From a virus: a DNA stretch of 57,011 bases. Made by a program: the position numbers and the translations under genes. The stretch covers positions 1 to 57,011 of IMG/VR virus record IMGVR_UViG_3300044984_002188. One strand, given 5' to 3'. Shown here piece by piece: positions 45,438-52,877 of this stretch (the first letter of the stretch is position 1; every line of letters starts with the position of its first letter). Under the pieces are notes generated by a model, which had not been told where the DNA came from, searched no databases, and saw only the letters and a program-made list of their open reading frames with translations.

Positions 45438-47318
45438 TTAGAAGCTTCCACCGTCGATTAAGGTTGCAGAAAGTTCTCCAGTTGCAACATTGTATTCAAG
45501 AGCACCGGCAGGAGAGGCATTGACCAATAGACCTGTACTCGATGATGCTGCTGCAACACCAACAAGGAATATTGTTCCTGTTGTTTGTTCGGTAGCAACT
45601 ATATTGGTGGATGTTGTTGCAGTTGTTGCAGTTAAGGCATTTCCACTAAAAGTATTACCGGTTATAATTCTTGCTGAAAAATCACCAGAACCATCTCTTG
45701 CAACTATGGCACTGACAGTATTTGCAGATGTTGCGGTGGTTGCTGAATTGGAAACTTTACCCGCAGTTGATATTGTAGCAAGGTATGTGTCAGTTATAGC
45801 AGTACCGTTCCAAGTACCACTAGTAATCGTACCAACTTGTGTGAGAGAAGATCCTGTAATACCACTACCAAGAGCAGATGAACTTAATACAGAAGCATTA
45901 TTGATCTTGAATACTTTACCTGTTGGAAGATTCCAATCTTGATTGGATGTCAAATTACTATTGGTACTATCCCATAAAATTGATTTATCTGTTGTACCTT
46001 TAATAATAATACCGCCACCATTTGCAGTAGCATCATCTGGTGTGCCAATCGCAGCCATTTCAATATTTCTATCATCTACTGTGAGTGTGGTACTGTTTAT
46101 TGTTGTAGTAGTACCATTTACTGTAAGATTTCCAGCAACAGTAAGTGCACCAGCAAACGTTGCAGTCCCACCTAAAACACCCATATTCAATGCGGTTGCT
46201 GCACTCGCAAAGTTAACAGTAGTTGCAGTTGTATTAACAAGATCAAAACTTGCACTTGGGGTGGTAAGGCTTGTTGTGATAGCTGGACTTGTTGCAAGAA
46301 CATTTACATTACCAGTACCAGTAACTGCTGTTAGAGTTACTCCAGCGATTCTGAATACGTTTCCTGTATTACCAGTATCATAAGTCTTGTTGGTGAATGT
46401 ATCAGTGGTTGCTTTACCAACAAGAGTATCTGATGCATCCGGTAGAGTTACTGTACGAGCACCTGTTGCAGGTGCAGGTGTTAATGTTATACTATTTGAA
46501 CCACCTATAGGTTGAAATATTACATTGGCGGGACCAACAGCACCAGTGTCTTTTGAACCAAGATAAAGATCACCACCAGTAATTGTAACTAGTTGAGAAC
46601 CTGAGGTTTTAGAATTGCTTACTGTTAAAGATGCTATTGAATTAGATCCAACAGCCGTTGTAGTAGGCGACAAAGACAAATAGCCAGATGGTTGAATAAT
46701 AAGATAGTTTGCTGTTCCACCTGATGTTGTGATAGTGGCTGCAGTCGTTCCCAATATAAGTGTAGGATTTCGTAATGCAATACTACCAGTAGTACCACCC
46801 ATAGTAATACCGGAAGCTGCTAAACCTATGTTTAGTTTGGCGGTACCTGTAGCAAATATATCTCCAACTGCTTTTCCAACTCCAGATACAATATCTCCAT
46901 TAATCGTTAGATTACCCCCTAATTTCAATTCAGCAGTTGTTGGATTATAAGATAAAGGATTAGGAAAATAATCAATACCAAGAGTAACACCTGCACCTGC
47001 GGTACTACCGAATACCAAATATCTGATTGCATCTGAATTATCATTTGCAATGGTAATTACATTACTACCAGAAATCTGACTAGTAATTCTTTGATCAATT
47101 GCAAATTGTGTTGCAAGAGATGTTTTTGCTGCATTATCTGTCCACGATCCAGTAGTTCCAATTTGTGCACCAACCCAGACTGGACTACCACCAGAAATAC
47201 CAACATAGAGTTGATTTGCTGTGAGACCAGTACCTTGAACAAACGCCATTTCACCGAATGAAAGTCCAGCAGGTGGAACTGCAGTTGTTGAACGTTTAAT
47301 TGTAATCTTTGATGCCAT
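45438..47318 (-). CDS. Long tail fibre protein
   Basis: 626 residues. N-terminal KITIKRSTTAVPPAGLSFGE is the shared attachment module. A long Thr/Ser/Gly/Ala-rich beta-repetitive shaft follows, with segments such as NLTVNGTTTTINSTTLTVDD typical of phage fibres. It ends LIDGGSF. AAGGAA precedes the ATG, with CATAAATA 20 bases upstream. Probably a receptor-binding fibre. Confidence 0.75.
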   Translation of the reverse strand: MASKITIKRSTTAVPPAGLSFGEMAFVQGTGLTANQLYVGISGGSPVWVGAQIGTTGSWTDNAAKTSLATQFAIDQRITSQISGSNVITIANDNSDAIRYLVFGSTAGAGVTLGIDYFPNPLSYNPTTAELKLGGNLTINGDIVSGVGKAVGDIFATGTAKLNIGLAASGITMGGTTGSIALRNPTLILGTTAATITTSGGTANYLIIQPSGYLSLSPTTTAVGSNSIASLTVSNSKTSGSQLVTITGGDLYLGSKDTGAVGPANVIFQPIGGSNSITLTPAPATGARTVTLPDASDTLVGKATTDTFTNKTYDTGNTGNVFRIAGVTLTAVTGTGNVNVLATSPAITTSLTTPSASFDLVNTTATTVNFASAATALNMGVLGGTATFAGALTVAGNLTVNGTTTTINSTTLTVDDRNIEMAAIGTPDDATANGGGIIIKGTTDKSILWDSTNSNLTSNQDWNLPTGKVFKINNASVLSSSALGSGITGSSLTQVGTITSGTWNGTAITDTYLATISTAGKVSNSATTATSANTVSAIVARDGSGDFSARIITGNTFSGNALTATTATTSTNIVATEQTTGTIFLVGVAAASSSTGLLVNASPAGALEYNVATGELSATLIDGGSF

Positions 47319-47338
47319 TGTGTATTATTCCTTAAGAA

Positions 47339-47346
47339 TATTTATG
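47339..47346 (-). promoter_or_regulatory. T4-like late promoter (CATAAATA)
   Basis: CATAAATA 20 bases before the ATG at 47318, with a Shine-Dalgarno AAGGAA between. Confidence 0.5.
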
Positions 47347-47349
47347 ATA

Positions 47350-47865
47350 TTAGAACTCTCCACCATCCATGCTCATATCATCAATACTCTCTATTGTATT
47401 ATTGTAAGTAACACCAAATATTCCAGTTTCGGTGACTATTCTACCAGTTACAATTAAATCTCCAATAATTTGAACATTACTAGAAAAAGTTGCACCAGAT
47501 ACACTAATACCACTTGAAAAATTTTGAAGAGGGCCAAATGTATTTGAAGTTCCGGTAGTTACACCGCTAACTGCACCCGTTAATCCATTGAAAGATGTGA
47601 CATATTCTGTTGGTATGCTGCTACTGAAAGCAACAAGATCAATATCAGCAATACCATTGGCATACCAATATTTGTATGATACTCCACCAACAATCAATCT
47701 TACTTCCATTGACTGAAAACGAACAGCACTTGGGATTGCTGCATTTGCTGCAGCAACACCAGCAACAAGAGATACTGCTGTATATGGACCAGACCAAGCA
47801 TCTACCGGTACCGGATTTGTTGGTTGTATACCAAAGGGAAGTTGTAATCCTGGATTAATTGGCAT
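47350..47865 (-). CDS. Small tail fibre-associated protein
   Basis: 171 residues, beta-rich. It has an SFNGLTGAVSGVTTG motif (about 92-106) shared with other fibre proteins of the operon, and ends SMDGGEF. Starts one base after the previous stop. Probably a fibre component or connector. Confidence 0.6.
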   Translation of the reverse strand: MPINPGLQLPFGIQPTNPVPVDAWSGPYTAVSLVAGVAAANAAIPSAVRFQSMEVRLIVGGVSYKYWYANGIADIDLVAFSSSIPTEYVTSFNGLTGAVSGVTTGTSNTFGPLQNFSSGISVSGATFSSNVQIIGDLIVTGRIVTETGIFGVTYNNTIESIDDMSMDGGEF

Positions 47866-47866
47866 G

Positions 47867-49252
47867 TTATGCTCTAGTCACTGAATGTCTATGATTTGTG
47901 CTATAAGTTATTCCCTGCGTCATCGTATAGACATTATATGAAGATGTAATTCCAGCATAGTCTAAAATTCCAGTTAACCCAGAATTCAAAATATATTGAT
48001 CCGTAATATTTGCATTAAGTCCATCAAGATCAATAGCAGAAGTAATACCCAATGTCGATGGAAGTGCAACTGTAAAGTTTTTATATATTGATCCAGTATC
48101 AAGATTAAATGGATTGCTAGGATTGGTTATACTTATATTCAATGCCTTGGAAGGAAGAGAACGAATATTGGCAGAAGTAGTTGGTGCAGATGCAGTTGCA
48201 CCGTAGAAAATATAATTATAATAATTTATGGTACTGGAATTAGTAGTAAGAGAACCAGCAATCGAATCCTGATATGCGTCTGTAACCTTTATACGATACA
48301 CAGCAGAAGAAACTGTATTTGCAGTTGAATGGTTTACTGATCCGGTAGATATTGATGATGGATCTGCTGTAATACCAGTTGCACTTTCAATGCCAGTAAA
48401 TCCCCCTCCATTTTCTTGAACTTGTCGTTGCCAACTTGTAATAGCAACATTTGGACTATTTTTCTCTATTAGAGCACTAATAGTAGATTCAACATTTCCT
48501 TTTTCTCTACTCGTTGATGTTTCTGGACTACTAGTATTTGTTCCGATGACTGTAATTGTTCGTGTTGGTGCAACATATGCAGTTGGAGTTATATTCAGAA
48601 TTGCTTCACCAGTAGCACCAACACTATCTGTTACACGATAACGATAATTGAATGCTTGAGAATTAAACGCACTGTCTGTTAAAGTATGTGTATAACCAGT
48701 GATTCCTATATTTGTAGAAAGAGCAGTATATCCATCAGTATAATTTCTTCTCCAATCTAAAGTCACACCACTTGCTGTTGCACCGAGACTGTTTATAACA
48801 TAAGAAAAATTTAATACATTGCTTATTGCAGTTTGATTAAATGGTATGGTAGTTGAACTTGTCAAAGATACTGTTGGAGACAAAGCAGCAACAAGAGCAT
48901 CTTGAATAACTTCTACGGCAGTTTTTCCAATTGCAGGAATTATATCACCTTGAACATATTTACCAAAAAACTTTCCAGATCCAAAGGCAGCAATAAGGTC
49001 AGCATCAAAAACATCTACGGATCCACTAGCACCCCCAGAAGACGCAATAGTAATAGTATTGCCAAATGGAGTTAAAGTAATATTTGAACCAGCAGCAAGA
49101 GTTACGCCACCAGAAAGTCCGTTTAATGATCGTACAACAGTGCCAGTATTAGTGTTATAAACATTCCAAGCACTACCATTCCATTGCCATGAATAAATAC
49201 CAGAAGTATATAATTCATTTATTTCTGGTAATGGAGGAAAATCTAATGCCAC
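47867..49252 (-). CDS. Tail fibre protein with WQWNG docking module (GTG start)
   Basis: 461 residues starting with GTG at 49252, 7 bases after CATAAATA. N-terminal FPPLPEINELYTSG and WQWNGSAWNVY form a module repeated in 49916-50860 and 51729-52862. A NGLSGGV segment and a SNITLTPFGNTITIASSGG block follow, then beta-rich repeats (QVxY/RYRV-type fibronectin-like strands). Likely a fibre attached to the same site as its module-sharing relatives. Confidence 0.7.
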   Translation of the reverse strand: MALDFPPLPEINELYTSGIYSWQWNGSAWNVYNTNTGTVVRSLNGLSGGVTLAAGSNITLTPFGNTITIASSGGASGSVDVFDADLIAAFGSGKFFGKYVQGDIIPAIGKTAVEVIQDALVAALSPTVSLTSSTTIPFNQTAISNVLNFSYVINSLGATASGVTLDWRRNYTDGYTALSTNIGITGYTHTLTDSAFNSQAFNYRYRVTDSVGATGEAILNITPTAYVAPTRTITVIGTNTSSPETSTSREKGNVESTISALIEKNSPNVAITSWQRQVQENGGGFTGIESATGITADPSSISTGSVNHSTANTVSSAVYRIKVTDAYQDSIAGSLTTNSSTINYYNYIFYGATASAPTTSANIRSLPSKALNISITNPSNPFNLDTGSIYKNFTVALPSTLGITSAIDLDGLNANITDQYILNSGLTGILDYAGITSSYNVYTMTQGITYSTNHRHSVTRA

Positions 49253-49259
49253 GTTTTAA

Positions 49260-49267
49260 TATTTATG
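49260..49267 (-). promoter_or_regulatory. T4-like late promoter (CATAAATA)
   Basis: CATAAATA 7 bases before the GTG at 49252. Confidence 0.55.
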
Positions 49268-49274
49268 TCAGATT

Positions 49275-49577
49275 TTAAACGTCTGTTGATCCAACAAACT
49301 CACTATTGGGAATTGACTTTGTAAAGTCATATGCAGATTTTACCTCATTCATTCCCGCAGCATCAATGACAGCAGGTGCAAACCACACATCAAAATCAAA
49401 CACAGTGATGGTTCTTTCATCAAGAGGAACCTTATTGTCTATTCTTGCTTGTTCAGAAACATAGCCATCTAAAATAACTGTACCTGTCTTGGCGGTATGA
49501 TTCAAACTCAGAGTACGAATCTTCCAATATTGCGAATAGGTTCCTGTAGGATGTTGAATAATTTGTTGTAGTGCCAT
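49275..49577 (-). CDS. Small tail protein
   Basis: 100 residues, beta-rich (GTVILDGYVSEQARID; ITVFDFDVWFAP) then helical. No enzyme motif. Position between fibre genes, directly adjoining 49577-49897, suggests a tail or fibre accessory protein. Confidence 0.6.
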   Translation of the reverse strand: MALQQIIQHPTGTYSQYWKIRTLSLNHTAKTGTVILDGYVSEQARIDNKVPLDERTITVFDFDVWFAPAVIDAAGMNEVKSAYDFTKSIPNSEFVGSTDV

Positions 49578-49897
49578 TATGTTGACTCCAATACTGATAC
49601 GATGATATCAAGTCCCGCAGTTAATCCTGCTGTAACTTTGAGTGTGTCTCCTGTTACGAGTGGAATTGGTGCATCAAGTGCTTGGTATGTTGCTTGAATT
49701 GGAACTGCTGCTGCACGAACAATGTAGTATGCTGTTGCTCCCTTGAACAACTGAACAGATACACTATTGGCTAGTGTGGTGTTGCTATTGGCAACATGAA
49801 TAGCATTCACTATTGCAGTTCCTGTGATTCCTGCATAGATTGTTGTGGCTGCTGTGACACCGACTGAAGTTGCGTAATTTGTGTATATGTCTGGCAT
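49577..49897 (-). CDS. Small beta-rich virion protein
   Basis: 106 residues, Thr/Ala/Val-rich beta pattern (ANSVSVQLFKGATAYYIVRA; TGDTLKVTAGLTAGLDIIVS) resembling head decoration or tail-tip proteins. AAGGAAA precedes the ATG and TATAAATA lies 15 bases upstream. Confidence 0.6.
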   Translation of the reverse strand: MPDIYTNYATSVGVTAATTIYAGITGTAIVNAIHVANSNTTLANSVSVQLFKGATAYYIVRAAAVPIQATYQALDAPIPLVTGDTLKVTAGLTAGLDIIVSVLEST

Positions 49898-49912
49898 TAG
49901 TATTTCCTTTAG

Positions 49913-49920
49913 TATTTATA
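49913..49920 (-). promoter_or_regulatory. T4-like late promoter (TATAAATA)
   Basis: Exact octamer 15 bases before the ATG at 49897; it overlaps the stop of the LamG-like gene upstream. Confidence 0.6.
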
Positions 49921-50860
49921 GTCCGAAACGATCCTTAATGGCGTTGTAATTTTGTGCAACTTGTGTTGCAGAGAATGCAACACCACTATAGATTCTAACC
50001 AATCCAATACTGGCATCAATGTATTGAGTAGAACTATCTGCTCTTCTTCCAATTTCTACTGTTTTTGGATTTGTTATGCTTAAAGTTCCAGACCCAGTAA
50101 CAGCCGAAGAAACATTGTTGATATAAACTGCTTGTGGAATTCCGCTACTAACTGAAACAATTAGATGTCCCCATGCTCCAGTTGTAGTAAATGCTGTTGT
50201 TGTGTCATAAAAATTAGTACCATTAAATGCAAATCTAATTGGATTTATTCCTTCACCTGGTCTTTGGAAAAGCCACCCACCAGAAATAAATCCACCATAA
50301 GAAAATATTGTATAATATGATGCTGTGGAAAGAACATCAAACTTAATAACTGTTTCAAAAGTAAAGGTATTGCTAGTCATAAAAGATTTACTACCTAAAC
50401 TAACATAATCATTAGTACCATCAAAACCAATAGACCCACCATTTGCACTACTATAAGTTGGTCCATTTGTAAGTGTTCCATTATTACCATTACCACTCAA
50501 GTCTGTCCAAGCAGTTCCAGTTCCTGGATAACTAGCAGCATCTCCTGCATCAAGGTTGAGAACTAAACCCGCTGTAATAATACCAAACCCAAACTCTCCT
50601 AAATCTCTCTCAATGAAATGCTTCAACATAGGAATAGTTCCTGCCTTTGTACGGCGTTGATCTGTTGTTCCATTGTAACCAGAGTTTAATCCAAATCCAC
50701 GTTTAGGAATTAGAAGATTCTGCTTTGCCCAGATATTACTTTTTTGTATTCCTGTTTCTTGACGCACACCAACCCATGAAGAACCATCCCATGCCCACAC
50801 CTTTCCTTCGTAGGTGTATTCTTGGTTTACTGATGGAGATGGTGGAAATTGTATTGGCAT
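49916..50860 (-). CDS. LamG/concanavalin-like tail protein
   Basis: 314 residues from ATG 50860, which overlaps the upstream stop as TAATG. The N-terminus has the FPPSPSVNQEYTYEG docking module and WAWDGSSW. A conserved LNSGYNGTTDQRRTKAGTIP stretch follows. The C-terminal 200 residues are a LamG-like domain (LNLDAGDAASYPG; WTDLSGNGNNGTL; IGFDGTNDYVSL; GLVRIYSGVAFS), a glycan- or protein-binding jelly roll. Likely receptor binding. Confidence 0.75.
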   Translation of the reverse strand: MPIQFPPSPSVNQEYTYEGKVWAWDGSSWVGVRQETGIQKSNIWAKQNLLIPKRGFGLNSGYNGTTDQRRTKAGTIPMLKHFIERDLGEFGFGIITAGLVLNLDAGDAASYPGTGTAWTDLSGNGNNGTLTNGPTYSSANGGSIGFDGTNDYVSLGSKSFMTSNTFTFETVIKFDVLSTASYYTIFSYGGFISGGWLFQRPGEGINPIRFAFNGTNFYDTTTAFTTTGAWGHLIVSVSSGIPQAVYINNVSSAVTGSGTLSITNPKTVEIGRRADSSTQYIDASIGLVRIYSGVAFSATQVAQNYNAIKDRFGL

Positions 50861-51732
50861 TATATTTGTGGTGCTGAGTATTTGTATGGGTGATCTATAG
50901 GAAGACTTGCTTGCAGTCCCCATTTCCATGCAAGATAGCCTTCTATTTTTTGTCTTGTGGTGGTATCTGTGGTTTCCACCATAATTATTTCTCCTATTAC
51001 TCCATGCGCTCTTCTTGATACAAAATACTGCCCTCCAATAGAATAACCAATATTAGTAGTGTCTGGTGTCGAAATAGTGTTAGTAGTGCTTTCTATTGTT
51101 CCATTTCTCCACACACCCCATCCTGTAGTATTACTTTGAAATGCCATTACATTTCCTGTACTACTTGAATATACTGTTCCTGCTGACAGATCATAATTTC
51201 CTAATCCAGGGCCTTGGTAGTAAGGATAAGATGCACCAAAATTATTACTATTTTTTATATAGTGCAATGCACCTCGGTCTGTTCCTGTTCCTGCAGACGC
51301 TCTTATACCAATAGCGGGTCTATAAACATCTGCACCAGTTCCTGCACCACTTCTTGAAAAAACCCAATACACTCCATGTGTTTGGTTTCTCATGGCTATA
51401 GTAGAAATATTCATTATGTCATCTACACCATCAAATAAAACTCCTGGCAACGAACCAGGAAAAGCAGTGGCAGAGTACGATGGTTGTAGTGTTGTGGTGG
51501 CTTGAGTTGCGTTTACTGCATTTCCAGTTTTATCTGCCCATGTTGCAACACCTGTTGCAATAGTGATTGTACTAGAGTCTGCTGCATCTAACCAAAAGAC
51601 AGTAGAAATGTTTGCAGGTGTCCAACCCAAATCTCTTTCCATGTAATGCTTCAGACTAGGAATGGTTCCTGCCTTTGTACGGCGTTGATCTGTGTTGCCG
51701 CAGTATCCTGAATTAAGTCGCCATCTTCTCAT
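50860..51732 (-). CDS. LamG-like tail protein
   Basis: 290 residues from ATG 51732, overlapping the collagen-like gene's stop as ATGA. It opens with LNSGYCGNTDQRRTKAGTIP, nearly the same linker as its neighbour, then a concanavalin-like domain (FWLDAADSSTITIATGVATW; GVLFDGVDDIMNIS; EIIMVETTDTTTRQKIEGYL). The tail ends in LAWKWGL...PYKYSAP, common in phage adhesins of this type. No N-terminal docking module, so it may be a subunit continuing the collagen-like fibre upstream. Confidence 0.7.
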   Translation of the reverse strand: MRRWRLNSGYCGNTDQRRTKAGTIPSLKHYMERDLGWTPANISTVFWLDAADSSTITIATGVATWADKTGNAVNATQATTTLQPSYSATAFPGSLPGVLFDGVDDIMNISTIAMRNQTHGVYWVFSRSGAGTGADVYRPAIGIRASAGTGTDRGALHYIKNSNNFGASYPYYQGPGLGNYDLSAGTVYSSSTGNVMAFQSNTTGWGVWRNGTIESTTNTISTPDTTNIGYSIGGQYFVSRRAHGVIGEIIMVETTDTTTRQKIEGYLAWKWGLQASLPIDHPYKYSAPQI

Positions 51733-52862
51733 GATAAGAACCACCCTCTCTTGAAGTCTACGATGTATTGAACTGTACCTGTGAGTCCATTGACGGAATT
51801 TACAATATTTGTTGGAGTTGCTCCTGTAGCACCTGTTGCTCCCCGTTCGGATGTCAAGGGAACTGCTATAAACTTCATAAACTCAACAGTGATATTCTTT
51901 GCGGCAGTTTTGTTCTGCACAATAAAGAAGATACGATCATCCGTCTCAAGATCAACTATTGTCTGAATAGCACCCGCAACTGGTTTAGATGCTGATGAAC
52001 AGTCAACATAGATTTCTGATTCCGAGATTCTGTCAGCATCCGCACTCAGACCACTAGCAGGATCTGTGTTCTTTCCGATGTAGAATCCGCAAGTGTTGTT
52101 ACTAACTTCGCTAAAAAAGTCGAAGGTTGCTATAGCATGGAATCTTCCACTAGTACCTGTATATTTTAAAGAGTTGGTCGAGGGATCTTTGATAAAATTG
52201 TATAAGGCTCCTGTCTGTATAGTTCCCGAAACAACCTGACGCTGGTTGATTACGGAAATTACTGTCTCGACAGCATTATTTTTCAAATACATCACACCTA
52301 CATCGTTGTTACCAGCAACACCTGAACCTGCGGTACCTGTTGCACCTTGAGAACCTGTTGCACCAGTATTACCTTGAGAACCTGTTGCACCAGTATTACC
52401 TTGAGAACCTGTTGCACCAGTATTACCTTGAGAACCTGTTGCACCAGTATTACCTTGAGAACCTGTTGCTCCTGTAGCACCTGTAGCACCTGTTGCACCT
52501 GTTGCACCATTTGTTCCATTAGCACCTGTCGCTCCTTGAGGACCAAAAGGTTCAACCCAATAGGAAGATGTTCCGTCTGTAATATAAACAAATATATTTC
52601 CGCTTGTGGTGTTGAACCACATATCACCGTATGTGGCTCCTGCAGGTGCTGTGGTTGATGAGGTGAAACTTATTGCACCTGTGATACCTTGAGGACCTGT
52701 TGGACCAGTAGGACCTGCTGGTCCTGTCGCACCAGTTGCACCAATAGTACCACTGCCACCTGAAGAATAAATATCCCAAGCAATACCATTCCATTGCCAA
52801 GAACGACCACCGAATGTGTATATTTCGTTTAGTGCTGGTGTTGAAGGAAAATCTATTGCCAT
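51729..52862 (-). CDS. Collagen-like tail fibre protein
   Basis: 377 residues. N-terminal FPSTPALNEIYTFGG and WQWNGIAWDIY docking module, then two Gly-X-Y blocks: a short one (GATGPAGPTGPTGPQG) and a longer one with GATGSQGNT repeated in 27-base units (about 52320-52520). A globular domain of about 150 residues and a second short GATGATGAT run precede an NGLTGTV motif. Collagen-like repeats form triple helices in trimeric fibres. Confidence 0.8.
   Translation of the reverse strand: MAIDFPSTPALNEIYTFGGRSWQWNGIAWDIYSSGGSGTIGATGATGPAGPTGPTGPQGITGAISFTSSTTAPAGATYGDMWFNTTSGNIFVYITDGTSSYWVEPFGPQGATGANGTNGATGATGATGATGATGSQGNTGATGSQGNTGATGSQGNTGATGSQGNTGATGSQGATGTAGSGVAGNNDVGVMYLKNNAVETVISVINQRQVVSGTIQTGALYNFIKDPSTNSLKYTGTSGRFHAIATFDFFSEVSNNTCGFYIGKNTDPASGLSADADRISESEIYVDCSSASKPVAGAIQTIVDLETDDRIFFIVQNKTAAKNITVEFMKFIAVPLTSERGATGATGATPTNIVNSVNGLTGTVQYIVDFKRGWFLS
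52320..52520 (-). repeat. 27-base collagen-coding repeats
   Basis: At least four near-identical 27-base units encode GNTGATGSQ-type triplets. Part of the gene at 51729-52862. Confidence 0.8.
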
Positions 52863-52877
52863 GTGTTTATTTTATAC

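Noticed and set aside
45490-46383. Two long plus-strand frames inside the 626-residue fibre gene
   Set aside because: Shadows of the Thr/Ala-rich fibre sequence on the opposite strand.
52347-52658. Cys/Thr-rich plus-strand frame with repeated TCCTSITLR units
   Set aside because: Mirror of the collagen-coding repeats on the other strand; repeats explain the pattern.
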